Positions 16,002-24,591 of a DNA stretch of 34,140 bases are shown here, in pieces. Location: NCBI GenBank assembly GCA_001825675.1, contig MHYA01000188.1:20854-54993 (forward strand), written 5' to 3'. The position numbers and the translations under genes were made by a program. Each line of letters opens with the position of its first letter. Position 1 is the first letter of the stretch. A model generated the notes under the pieces. It was not told the origin of the DNA. It did not search any database and saw only the letters and a list, made by a program, of their open reading frames with translations. This DNA comes from Planctomycetes bacterium GWF2_42_9 (lineage in GTDB: Bacteria; Planctomycetota; Phycisphaerae; Sedimentisphaerales; UBA12454).

Positions 16002-16703
16002 ATGAACTCAAGATTATTAAAAACCGCAATAGTTATAAGTTTTATTGTTTCCTCAATTGCTTTTGCAACTTTATCGCAGGTTAATCTTATTTCACAGAAT
16101 CACATAGTTCAGGGCTATGTAGATGATCCGCCGGGTTCACAAACATATTATCTTACAGGCACTCAACCCATTAGCGGTTCTTGCTCTTCTTCATTCGGGG
16201 GAGCACAAAGTTGGACTGAAGACCTTGGCGTGCACGGCACTACAGCGGGAGGTTCGTGGTCTTATTGGGGGGAGGCAAGTGTTGCTTATATATTTTATCC
16301 TTTGGGCAATATTCTGGATTTTTCATTTACACAAAGCTGCGGCTGGAGCGCTTCGCCGGCTGGTTCGTGGTTCAGTTTTTACATTAAAGATTTGGAAACC
16401 AATGAATCATTAATTTCTTTTACCGGCGACGATGATTTTATTTGGGCTAACCGGATTGACGACACGAATGGAGAAATATACGAAGGACAAAGTCAATTTT
16501 CCGTATTCACCGACCACCGATATGAACTATATTTATTCATCCACGCAGATGCGATGGACGGTACAGGCGTGAGCCTTACAGCGAACATAGTTCCTGAACC
16601 GACAACTATATTACTCCTGATTATTGGCACTGGATTGATCAGAAAAACCAGGAAAACGTCAAGTCGTAATTCAGTGCATATCAAAGTCAATGTTGAAAAA
16701 TGA
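16002..16703 (+). CDS. PEP-CTERM exported protein
   Basis: The 233-residue protein has an N-terminal signal peptide (SRLLKTAIVISFIVSSIAFA) and near the C-terminus VPEPTTILLLIIGTGLIRKT, a PEP-CTERM sorting signal. Unusually, about 17 more polar residues follow the basic stretch. The body is rich in Gly, Ser, Trp and aromatic residues (SWTEDLGVHGTTAGGSWSYW) and is predicted to be beta-rich. No enzyme motif was recognised. GGAG precedes the ATG by 8 bases. It is a single gene between the lexA terminator and the convergent sugar operon. In this lineage such proteins are many and mostly of unknown function. Confidence 0.8.
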   Translation: MNSRLLKTAIVISFIVSSIAFATLSQVNLISQNHIVQGYVDDPPGSQTYYLTGTQPISGSCSSSFGGAQSWTEDLGVHGTTAGGSWSYWGEASVAYIFYPLGNILDFSFTQSCGWSASPAGSWFSFYIKDLETNESLISFTGDDDFIWANRIDDTNGEIYEGQSQFSVFTDHRYELYLFIHADAMDGTGVSLTANIVPEPTTILLLIIGTGLIRKTRKTSSRNSVHIKVNVEK

Positions 16704-16708
16704 TGAAT

Positions 16709-16871
16709 ATAAGCATTGTGGTTTTTGAAGGCAAAAGACGACATTCTTCTCCCTCTGAATTTTGTTTTCAAGTCCCCGCAGGTGGGATTATAAGCAACAA
16801 AATTCCTGAAGCATCGGGAGTTTTCGCTTCGCTCAACACTGCGTTCAGAATGCAGTCAAAAACATGCTTAT
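16709..16871. repeat. 163-bp nested inverted-repeat element (MITE- or terminator-like)
   Basis: ATAAGCAT...TTTTTGA (16709-16728) is mirrored by TCAAAAA...ATGCTTAT (16856-16871). Inside, CATTCT (16742-16747) pairs with AGAATG (16847-16852), and GAATTTTGTT (16757-16766) pairs perfectly with AACAAAATTC (16796-16805). It lies exactly between two convergent genes and includes a TTCGCTTCGCTC...GTTCAGAATG phrase like the one at 11625-11661. It has no coding capacity. Confidence 0.55.
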
Positions 16872-16878
16872 TCCGCCT

Positions 16879-18111
16879 TTAATCTCTTAATGATTCTTTT
16901 ATCACTTCTACCGCCAGTTTTTCCTGCTCTAAACTAAGTTTTGACGGTATTGGTAACAAAATTGAATGTGCAAAAAGGTCATCACTTTTCGGACAATTAC
17001 CTTTTTGATAAGTGTACACGCTTTCAGAATTCTCACTTAAATTCCATGGATTTCCCGCCGGCGACAATGGGACTTTATTAACTAGCGATGGTATATTATA
17101 ATAAATATGTAAACCATAATCAGCTATCCTGAAAACATTGTGAAGGCCTTTAGTTTTCATTTTATTTGCCGCAGATATAGCCTGATTTTCGCTATTCAGA
17201 ATCATTATTAAAAATGGGCCACTATCGCCGGCAGCGTCATACAGTTTGCGAAACTTAAAGCCCTGAACATTACTCAGCATCTTCTTAATCCTGTTTTTAG
17301 AATTTCGCATATTGTTTATAATTGCAGGCAGCTTGTCAAGCTGAACCGATGCTATCGCTCCACATAATTCAGACATTCTCCGGCCCTGACCCCAATTAAT
17401 TGCATAAGGTTCCGGCACAGCTAATCTGCCATTAACTCTAATCAATCCCATATCGTGCAAGGCAAAAGCCTTATAATACAATTTTTCATCGTTGGTAATA
17501 ATCAGTCCGCCTTCACCACTGGTCATATTCTTATTCAACTGTAGACTAAATATTCCCATATCGCCAATGGTTCCTACTTTTCTACCTTTATAAGAACCGC
17601 CATTGCATTGTGCACAATCTTCAAGAACCGCAATTTTATGCTTTTTAGCAATCTCCATTATCGCATCCATATCGCACGGACAGCCGGACATGTGAATTGG
17701 AACTATCAGCTTTGTTTTAGATGTTATCTTTTTTGCCAAATCATTAGGGTCAAGACAAAAACTTTCGTCCACTTCACATAATACCGGAATCGCATTATTA
17801 GCAACAACCGCTCCTATAGTTGCAACCCACATATAAGACGGAACAATAACTTCAGAACCCGGCCCAACACCTAAAGCCTGCATACAGGTTATCAAAGCAC
17901 CAGTACCGCTATTTACACCAAGTGCATACTTAACGTCATAATACGTTTTGGCCTTCTCTTCAAAAGCATTCACATACTTTGCATCATTAAGGCCGTAATA
18001 TCTAAACAGTGAGCCATTTCGCAGAACATCGAGCAAGACCTCTTCCTCTTTACTGTCGATCCAATGTGCTCCGGGAAATTCATACGGCCAATTAACCTCA
18101 CCTTGTTTCAT
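16879..18111 (-). CDS. DegT/DnrJ/EryC1/StrS-family PLP aminotransferase
   Basis: The 410-residue protein is a fold-type I PLP enzyme that transfers an amino group to a keto sugar or keto cyclitol. NSGTGALITCMQALG (68-82) binds the cofactor phosphate. PSYMWVATIGAV follows. EDCAQCNGGSYKGRKVG contains Asp165. FSLQLNKNMTSGEGG carries the Schiff-base Lys194. It is full length. Its ATG overlaps the stop of the SGNH gene (ATGA), with AAGG 8 bases upstream, so it is the last gene of the long sugar operon. Most DegT proteins act in biosynthesis of amino sugars. Its place at the end of a catabolic operon is therefore unusual, and it may run in reverse on an amino-sugar-derived intermediate. Confidence 0.92.
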   Translation of the reverse strand: MKQGEVNWPYEFPGAHWIDSKEEEVLLDVLRNGSLFRYYGLNDAKYVNAFEEKAKTYYDVKYALGVNSGTGALITCMQALGVGPGSEVIVPSYMWVATIGAVVANNAIPVLCEVDESFCLDPNDLAKKITSKTKLIVPIHMSGCPCDMDAIMEIAKKHKIAVLEDCAQCNGGSYKGRKVGTIGDMGIFSLQLNKNMTSGEGGLIITNDEKLYYKAFALHDMGLIRVNGRLAVPEPYAINWGQGRRMSELCGAIASVQLDKLPAIINNMRNSKNRIKKMLSNVQGFKFRKLYDAAGDSGPFLIMILNSENQAISAANKMKTKGLHNVFRIADYGLHIYYNIPSLVNKVPLSPAGNPWNLSENSESVYTYQKGNCPKSDDLFAHSILLPIPSKLSLEQEKLAVEVIKESLRD

Positions 18112-18833
18112 TTTTTAACCTTCTTTAAATCATTATAAACAGTTTGACAAATAATTTCATTTCCTTTGGCGGTAAGATGTATACCGTCTTTCATAACTAT
18201 TTCCTGTGTAGAAAACTCCTTACAGGCTTTTCTTAATGCCGTTTCTATGTCTATTATTTTTACATTCTTCTCCCGGCAAAAATCTCTAGCTGCTTGTCGA
18301 TATAATTCAACATACCGGTCAAATCCGCCATAAGCAGCGTATCGTACACTCTTACCATCGCTATGCCAATCATCAATAATAGGAGGATAACTTAACAGCA
18401 TCATTTGTGTTTTAATAGCTTCATACATGATATTCAGATTATGCTTAAATTCTTCCACTGAAACTGCCCTGTCAGCAACAGTTCCAGCATCATTTCCACC
18501 GAATTGCACCAAGACAATATCCGACTGAAAAGAAAGAACATCTTTTTCAAAACGCATAAGTCCTTCACGCGATGTATTACCGCCAATGCCTGAATTCACA
18601 ACAGTCCAATGAATATTTTTTTTATGGCTGTTAAGTTTTTTTTCAAGAAGAGACGTCCATTTTTGTTCAGTACCAAGACCGACAGCCGCAGTTATAGAAT
18701 CACCAAAAGCAACTATTTTGATTTGTTTATCTTTCAGGCTGGATGCTCGTTCTTTCCCAATATAATTACAGCAGCCTCCTATTGTTATTATTGTCGCTGC
18801 CATAATAAGCATAGTAATTTTATTTTTTATCAT
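18108..18833 (-). CDS. SGNH/GDSL hydrolase lipoprotein
   Basis: The 241-residue protein has a lipoprotein signal with lipobox ITIGGC (Cys21), so it is probably anchored in a membrane facing the periplasm. The SGNH blocks are VAFGDSITAAV (Ser46), NSGIGGNTSREGL (Gly), VLVQFGGNDAG (Asn) and KDGIHLTAKGN (Asp/His). Family members are esterases, often removing acetyl or other acyl groups from carbohydrates. This fits the operon, which also encodes a separate alpha/beta-fold esterase and a PIG-L deacetylase. It overlaps the aminotransferase start by 4 bases. GGAG lies about 11 bases before the ATG. The substrate is not readable. Confidence 0.9.
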   Translation of the reverse strand: MIKNKITMLIMAATIITIGGCCNYIGKERASSLKDKQIKIVAFGDSITAAVGLGTEQKWTSLLEKKLNSHKKNIHWTVVNSGIGGNTSREGLMRFEKDVLSFQSDIVLVQFGGNDAGTVADRAVSVEEFKHNLNIMYEAIKTQMMLLSYPPIIDDWHSDGKSVRYAAYGGFDRYVELYRQAARDFCREKNVKIIDIETALRKACKEFSTQEIVMKDGIHLTAKGNEIICQTVYNDLKKVKK

Positions 18834-18856
18834 TTAACGTTGCTCCGAACCCCAAT

Positions 18857-19573
18857 TTAACGATTAGCATTATTTGGTAAATAGTGTTCAGTAAATGTTC
18901 TACCCCAGCGATAAGACGGCCGAAAGGCTTCTGCCATTTTGCATCTGGCCTGCAATCCTCTAAATTTAGCGGGAATCTCAAGGAATGCTTCCATCTCATA
19001 ACCAAAAATATCTTTCATCCATGAATTTTGGCTTTTATGCTGTGCAACCATTTCGACTTTTTTATTAAAAACATCAGTAATGTCAACGTAAAGTTCAGGC
19101 ACAAACCCCACACCTGCAACAGTATCCATATAATATACGTGCGGTATATCAGAACAGATTTTACTTTCAGTTTTAATAAGCGGAATCGTTGCCATGTGAA
19201 TACAATCATCTACTATCCTGCCTGATATGGAATGGTCAGGATTATAATCATCTATCCAATGGCAGAATACAACATCGGGCCGTACAATTCGAAAAGCCTC
19301 AATAAACTTTAATCGCGTTTCTTTAGTATCCATTAGAAATTCATCATCAAAATCCAGCCATATAAGTTTTGCGCCGATTAAATCCGCGGCTGCCTGGGCT
19401 TCTTTTTTTCTGACTGCCGCAATCTCATTTGCACTTAGTGTAGATGACCCAACATTACCATTAGTAGCTACACAGAAAAAAACATTTGCTCCCTGCTTAG
19501 AATATAAAGAAGCAGTCCCACCTGCAAAAGTTTCTATATCATCTGGATGAGCACCAACAAAAAGAACGTTCAT
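18857..19573 (-). CDS. PIG-L/LmbE-family N-deacetylase
   Basis: The 238-residue protein starts MNVLFVGAHPDDIETFAGG, where His9, Asp11 and Asp12 form the zinc site and catalytic base of the PIG-L/LmbE family. HWIDDYNPDHSISGRIV supplies the distal His. Relatives deacetylate N-acetylglucosamine on inositol, on bacillithiol or mycothiol precursors, on chitooligosaccharides and on antibiotic amino sugars. In this operon it points to an N-acetylated sugar among the substrates. I chose the ATG at 19573 because AAGG lies 7 bases upstream. An in-frame ATG at 19591 has no good ribosome site. It sits between the GH4 and SGNH genes with gaps of 43 and 23 bases. Confidence 0.92.
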   Translation of the reverse strand: MNVLFVGAHPDDIETFAGGTASLYSKQGANVFFCVATNGNVGSSTLSANEIAAVRKKEAQAAADLIGAKLIWLDFDDEFLMDTKETRLKFIEAFRIVRPDVVFCHWIDDYNPDHSISGRIVDDCIHMATIPLIKTESKICSDIPHVYYMDTVAGVGFVPELYVDITDVFNKKVEMVAQHKSQNSWMKDIFGYEMEAFLEIPAKFRGLQARCKMAEAFRPSYRWGRTFTEHYLPNNANR

Positions 19574-19616
19574 AAATTGCCTTTCAATCATTTTTATGAA
19601 TAAACCTATAATTATT

Positions 19617-20993
19617 TTAGAATGGCATAAGTTCTTGTTCTGATTTGAATAGCTCTAAGGCCATTTCTTTGATTTCAGCGGGGCTGCAAACCGCGGCAGT
19701 TAACGGATCAAGCATCAGGGCATGAATTGCGGCCTCTTTAGATTTTTCTATGCAGGCGATTGCTGCTAATTCATAACTTCTCATATTTGAATCGCAAATA
19801 GCCGCACATTGAGGAGGCAAATCGTCAAATCGTGTTGGCATTATACCTTTGTTGTTCACCAAACACGCCACTTCGACAACTCCATCAGCAGGCAAATTGT
19901 AAATAAGTCCCTTATTGGGAACTGTTGCATAGATTACGAAAGGATTATTGGTTTCCATTGCCTGGATTATATAACTGGCATATTCCCAGCTTCGTTCAAG
20001 TTGAATTTCTGTCTGCTCACTAATCTGCTGCAGGCGTTTTTCATCGCTGTCTTTTCGCCATTTAGGCCAATTATTTGCATAGTATCCGCTTTCGCCACGG
20101 TATCCAGACCTACAGTATTTTTTTATAATATCCGGGCGTTTACGGTAGTATGGCAAATATTCACTTAGATGACCGCTCGATTCAGTAATAAAATAACCAA
20201 AATGAAGCATCATATCAAAACGCACCGGATCCTTTTCCCAAAGAGCGGTATCTTTTAAAACTTTTTCTTTGAGAATATCGTACATATCGACATTACCAGA
20301 TGACAGTTGCGTGAACCATGCAAGATGATTGATCCCGCCGCATTCCCATTTAAGTTTTTGATATGGTATTTCAAGATACTCTGCAAGTTGATGACTCGAA
20401 CCCTGCACGCTATGACATAATCCTGCCACTTTCGCTTTGCTGGTACGAGATGCAGCAAGACATAGAATGCTCATAGGATTTGTATAGTTAAGCACCCAAG
20501 CGTTCGGACAGAGTTCTTCAATATCTTTCAGAATATCCAGAAAAGCCGGCACAGTGCGAAGTGCTTTCATAAGACCGCCGGGGCCTGTTGTATCGCCAAT
20601 ACATTGATCGATACGATATTTTAAAGGAATATGATATTCCGATTTTACGCAATCAATACCATTGGCTTCAATACAGTTAATGACATAATCAGCTCCGGCA
20701 AGAACTTTTTTTCTATCAGCCGAAGCGGTAACTTTCCATTTACTTGCTTTTTTCTGAATTATTTTTAGTGCCGCCTGCGAAGCTAATGCCAGGCGAGTCT
20801 CGTCAATATCAACGATTACCATTTCCCCTTCATCTGCTCCCGGAATAGATAGAACATCAGTAAAAAGCGGTACAAAGAAAACGCTTCCGGCTCCTAAAAA
20901 AACTATTTTAAGCGGTCGCTCCACTTTAGCAGACATACCTAGGTTATCAGCAATTTTCATATGTTCCGCATGACCGGCTATAGAATCTACCAC
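19617..20993 (-). CDS. Glycoside hydrolase family 4 enzyme
   Basis: The 458-residue protein belongs to the NAD+- and Mn2+-dependent GH4 family, which cleaves glycosides by oxidising C3 of the sugar and eliminating the aglycone. IVFLGAGSVFF (30-40) binds NAD. IGDTTGPGGLMKALRTVP, NYTNPMSI, LCHSVQGSS (metal ligand Cys193) and GGINHLAWF (metal ligand His223) are clear family blocks. The CHSVQG form fits the alpha-galactosidase (MelA) or alpha-galacturonidase (LplD) side rather than the maltose-phosphate side, but specificity is not certain. The start is taken as GTG with AAAGG about 8 bases upstream. In-frame ATGs at 20960 and 20936 would trim 11 or 19 residues. The protein is cytosolic, so its substrate must be imported, probably by the adjacent symporter. 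Confidence 0.92.
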   Translation of the reverse strand: MVDSIAGHAEHMKIADNLGMSAKVERPLKIVFLGAGSVFFVPLFTDVLSIPGADEGEMVIVDIDETRLALASQAALKIIQKKASKWKVTASADRKKVLAGADYVINCIEANGIDCVKSEYHIPLKYRIDQCIGDTTGPGGLMKALRTVPAFLDILKDIEELCPNAWVLNYTNPMSILCLAASRTSKAKVAGLCHSVQGSSHQLAEYLEIPYQKLKWECGGINHLAWFTQLSSGNVDMYDILKEKVLKDTALWEKDPVRFDMMLHFGYFITESSGHLSEYLPYYRKRPDIIKKYCRSGYRGESGYYANNWPKWRKDSDEKRLQQISEQTEIQLERSWEYASYIIQAMETNNPFVIYATVPNKGLIYNLPADGVVEVACLVNNKGIMPTRFDDLPPQCAAICDSNMRSYELAAIACIEKSKEAAIHALMLDPLTAAVCSPAEIKEMALELFKSEQELMPF

Positions 20994-21060
20994 TTTTAAA
21001 GACCTTTCATAAATTTTAATTTTATTTTTAAATTGACTGGATATTATTTGAAAGCCAAAA

Positions 21061-23154
21061 CTACTTATTGGCCGTTATCTGCGACTTATCGGCGACATTT
21101 TCATGATTAACAACTCTGCCATCATCAAGATCATTTATTTTTATGGCATTTAAATCCCTGAAAAGTGAACGTACATCTCTAATGCCCCCTATCAAAATCC
21201 ACACAGTAAAAGCTACACCTGTCAAAGCGACAAGAACTGTAAAACACGTCCAATAGCCAACCCAGAAATTATCAGATAAATCCTTAATAAACAGACTGTA
21301 ACCTGTCAGCACCAGAAATAATGCGTATACCACAAGCGACCAGCCGAGGAAAAAGTAATATACAAATTTATCAACCTTGGTAAATTCCTTACTGGGCAAT
21401 AAAGCCTTCCAGCCAGTGGGCGGCACCACAACTCCATCTTTGTGATCTGTTTTAATTGCATACTCACCTCTATGGAGCATTCGCTCAATATTAAACGCAG
21501 GTCTTTTCAAGAACAGCCAGGCGGTTAATGAGAACAAGACATAATTAAAATAAGCACCAATAAGAGCGAAAAACGTTAGCCAGATACCCTCAAACGGAAA
21601 AACATCGGGTTTAACTTCCCAGTTGATGCCAGGCACATTTTTGGAAATAGTCTCAACAACATTTGTAAAATTAATAAGAAAATCAGGCGTATTATTTGAC
21701 ATCCAGGGATAAAGATGGCCTGCCCATAATTGCTGTACAATAAAACCACCTGCCGCAATAAAGATACCTACAATCATAGCCGCCCAGGCAGCAGCAGCAG
21801 TACCACGTTTCCAGTAGAGGCCAAGCGTTATAACCGTACCTCCGCCTGCTATATAAATTGCGCCGCTCAAGTGAATATACATCCACAGATATTCTGTCTG
21901 CTTAATCAGTACGGCAAGCAGGAATGAAAGGACAGCCACACCTACCACAGCCAGCTTTAATAACTTTAGATGAGCTTTAGGGCTAAGCGGTGTCTTTCTG
22001 AAGGGCATCACCACATCCTGAATAAAGATAGCGGCCCACGAATGTATCATTGTATCCCACGAAGCAATCAGGGTACATAGCATCATTGCCACAAAAAGCC
22101 CCATAAGACCAACAGGTAATAATTTTGCCAGAACGGTCGGCACCAACATCTGCGTGCGAAGCGATTCTGTATTGAGACTGCTCAAAAGATTATTAACGTT
22201 TCCGGCAATCGTTGAATACCTAGCATTATGCATTATGGCATAAGCAATAATAGGTATGAGTATCAAAATAATATATTGCAGCATTCCGCGAAAAGCGCCC
22301 ACAAATGTTGCCATCTTTGCTTCGTGAGCAGATTTCGCCGCACATCCGTAACCTTGCGAGCCCGGCCATGATAATCCGCCTCCGTGAAACGGAAGAACCA
22401 TCAACAACAAAAAATAGAAAAAATTAAATCCTTTCGTGTTTTGCGTATGAATAGGATTAATCAGCGAAGCCTGTTCGGGAGCCGCTTTTACAGTTTCGAC
22501 TATCACAGACCAATCAAATTTGGTGAAAAGAACAGTGCCGATTATCAAAAGCCCAACCATCACAAAAACGCCTTGTGAAAAATCGGTAACCATTATAGCT
22601 ATTTGTCCGCCGATAAAAACAAAGAACATAGCAATAAGCAGAAGCGCTGCCATAAGAACCAGTTGCGTTGACAGACCTGTGCCGGGTATTGTTTCAGGCA
22701 AACCACAGAAATATATAAAGAATCGCGCGCAAACGGCAGGATGAATACCAAAGTTAATCATTCCAGATACCCAGGACACAATTCCTGCAAAAACTCTGAA
22801 TTTGCGGCTATAACGTATTTCAAGAAATTGCGCCGTAGTCAATGCACGCGTCTCACGATATCGATAAATGCACCAGCCTGTTACAATAGCAATAATCCCC
22901 GCCGGTGCGGCTAACTGACCCCACCAGTTCGCGGTAAAACCTGCAGAATAATACATTTCAAAATAAGCAATCGTAGAAACTAGACTTGTGCCGGCAACAC
23001 CGAAAGAGATGGACAGCAAAAAACGCCCCGCACATCGGCTTGCCGAGAGAAAATCTGATACACTGCGATTATACTTGCTTGAATATAACGCAATTAAAAA
23101 AGCACCGAACAAAGACGCGAAAACTATTAACCAATCTATTCCGCCAAGATTCAT
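21061..23154 (-). CDS. Sodium:solute symporter (SSS family)
   Basis: The 697-residue protein is an inner-membrane transporter with about 13-15 hydrophobic helices. It begins with GGIDWLIVFASLFGAFLIAL and has the family's early SASRCAGRFLLSISFGVAGT stretch. GGQIAIMVTDFSQGVFVMVG and LPFHGGGLSWPGSQGYGCAA are further SSS marks. A longer C-terminal part adds several helices (residues about 510-670). It drives uptake of a sugar or organic solute with Na+. It is the only transporter in the operon in this window, so it probably brings in the sugar or disaccharide acted on by the GH4, GH57 and dehydrogenase products. Neighbouring gaps are 67 and 42 bases. Confidence 0.93.
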   Translation of the reverse strand: MNLGGIDWLIVFASLFGAFLIALYSSKYNRSVSDFLSASRCAGRFLLSISFGVAGTSLVSTIAYFEMYYSAGFTANWWGQLAAPAGIIAIVTGWCIYRYRETRALTTAQFLEIRYSRKFRVFAGIVSWVSGMINFGIHPAVCARFFIYFCGLPETIPGTGLSTQLVLMAALLLIAMFFVFIGGQIAIMVTDFSQGVFVMVGLLIIGTVLFTKFDWSVIVETVKAAPEQASLINPIHTQNTKGFNFFYFLLLMVLPFHGGGLSWPGSQGYGCAAKSAHEAKMATFVGAFRGMLQYIILILIPIIAYAIMHNARYSTIAGNVNNLLSSLNTESLRTQMLVPTVLAKLLPVGLMGLFVAMMLCTLIASWDTMIHSWAAIFIQDVVMPFRKTPLSPKAHLKLLKLAVVGVAVLSFLLAVLIKQTEYLWMYIHLSGAIYIAGGGTVITLGLYWKRGTAAAAWAAMIVGIFIAAGGFIVQQLWAGHLYPWMSNNTPDFLINFTNVVETISKNVPGINWEVKPDVFPFEGIWLTFFALIGAYFNYVLFSLTAWLFLKRPAFNIERMLHRGEYAIKTDHKDGVVVPPTGWKALLPSKEFTKVDKFVYYFFLGWSLVVYALFLVLTGYSLFIKDLSDNFWVGYWTCFTVLVALTGVAFTVWILIGGIRDVRSLFRDLNAIKINDLDDGRVVNHENVADKSQITANK

Positions 23155-23196
23155 ACATATCCTTATTTTTTCGTTTATCTATATTGTTATAGTCTT

Positions 23197-24585
23197 TTAC
23201 TCACCAAAGTATTTCATTTGCATCATTTGTTTTTCAACGGATGCAATCTGTGTTTTCATCAGCGATGGCGAATAGATACTTTTGCGATGTTCCATTCCCA
23301 AAGATTTCATCGCGGCAGCAATTAAATCGTTGGCGGCATACAAATCATCCAATGTTTCCTGCACATTAAACCTGCCTGGACTTGTCGGAGCCGGCGGCCA
23401 ACGTGAATCACTAACATACGCTCCAGTTAATCGTTCTAAAGCAAATCTCAATTCGCCGTCAATTCTTTCTATTGGCGTGCCAACAGCTTCGGCTAATGCT
23501 TTTATTCCCTCGAAGACCATTCTGCAAGTCGGGTCAAGAATACGGGCTTGTTCAGTATTTGCCCAAGCCTTTGCAGTGCCGCCATGCCAGGCAATACCAT
23601 TTTCAACTTCCAAAACTTTGTCCGTTGGAATAATTTTCTTCGCCGATGATATAGCCTCGCTTGGCGTAGCCAATTCGTATCCCATAGCAATCGCGCTGTC
23701 GAGCATCTCTTCAAAACGGTGAACGCTGTCAGGTTCGGCTTCAAAGAACCGGGCCTGATTGAATTGCTTAACATAAAAATATGCACTGGAACCAATATAT
23801 TCGGCATCTTCAGCAAAAGGCATTATAAAGCTGCCAGATCGCTCTATACGGCTTTTCCAGTTATGAAAAATAGTATTTATTTCATCAAGTTGCACGGGTT
23901 CGTTACGAACTCCCTCTGTCGCACCCATTAAATACCACAGCATTGGATTGGCCATCATATCACTGCGGAATATCATCTTCAAACCATTTGGAGCAACAGA
24001 TGGGTTTGTAATAAATTGCAAAAATTCGGGCTTATCCTGAATAAACTCTTCAATTTTGAAAAGTTTATTTTTGTTGCTATGGCCTGCAACGTCAAACTCC
24101 AGACCTGCGGCTTTGCGAATTTCATCAAACGATAAAAAGAATGAATCGCCATCCATTACCAATGATTCAAAGCCGGCTTTCAAAAAAATATCAGGAATGT
24201 AATCCGTCCAACTGCATTCAGGATTCCAGCCTGTATTTGGCGCATATCCGGTATGTGTTTCCCAGGCTTGCCTTCCTTTTTTCAGTGTCTCAAGTCCAAT
24301 TGCAGGATCTATATTTCCGAGCATAATATGAATATATGGAGAACCGACAGGTTCTATTTGGCCTGATTTCACCAAGGCTGCAAGTTTATCCATCACTTTC
24401 GGACAAAGCGTTGCAATCGCGTCAACAGTAAAACCTGATGCTTCAAAACCAATTTTATAACCTTTACGTGCAACTAAATCGAAGAGTTTTTCATAGCACT
24501 GTTCAATAACCCATGCACGTTTGGAAGGTTCCAGTTGTGAATATTGTAAATTGCCATGCGGCAAAAATATAATTTTAGGTTTCAT
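23197..24585 (-). CDS. Glycoside hydrolase family 57-like protein
   Basis: The 462-residue protein has the GH57-type N-terminal (beta/alpha)7 barrel. LPHGNLQYSQL (His10) opens the barrel. YKIGFEASGFTVDAI and PVGSPYIHIMLGN follow. NTGWNPECSWTDYIPDI places a likely nucleophile at Glu123. LVMDGDSFFLSF and MPFAEDAEYIG give further acidic positions (the second Asp probably acid/base). There is no signal peptide, so it is cytosolic. GH57 members cleave alpha-glucan or alpha-galactoside bonds. The family also overlaps in fold with GH38, so specificity is open. The start follows the MDR stop by 6 bases, with GGAAA upstream. It is full length for a compact GH57. Confidence 0.8.
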   Translation of the reverse strand: MKPKIIFLPHGNLQYSQLEPSKRAWVIEQCYEKLFDLVARKGYKIGFEASGFTVDAIATLCPKVMDKLAALVKSGQIEPVGSPYIHIMLGNIDPAIGLETLKKGRQAWETHTGYAPNTGWNPECSWTDYIPDIFLKAGFESLVMDGDSFFLSFDEIRKAAGLEFDVAGHSNKNKLFKIEEFIQDKPEFLQFITNPSVAPNGLKMIFRSDMMANPMLWYLMGATEGVRNEPVQLDEINTIFHNWKSRIERSGSFIMPFAEDAEYIGSSAYFYVKQFNQARFFEAEPDSVHRFEEMLDSAIAMGYELATPSEAISSAKKIIPTDKVLEVENGIAWHGGTAKAWANTEQARILDPTCRMVFEGIKALAEAVGTPIERIDGELRFALERLTGAYVSDSRWPPAPTSPGRFNVQETLDDLYAANDLIAAAMKSLGMEHRKSIYSPSLMKTQIASVEKQMMQMKYFGE

Positions 24586-24591
24586 ATTTTT

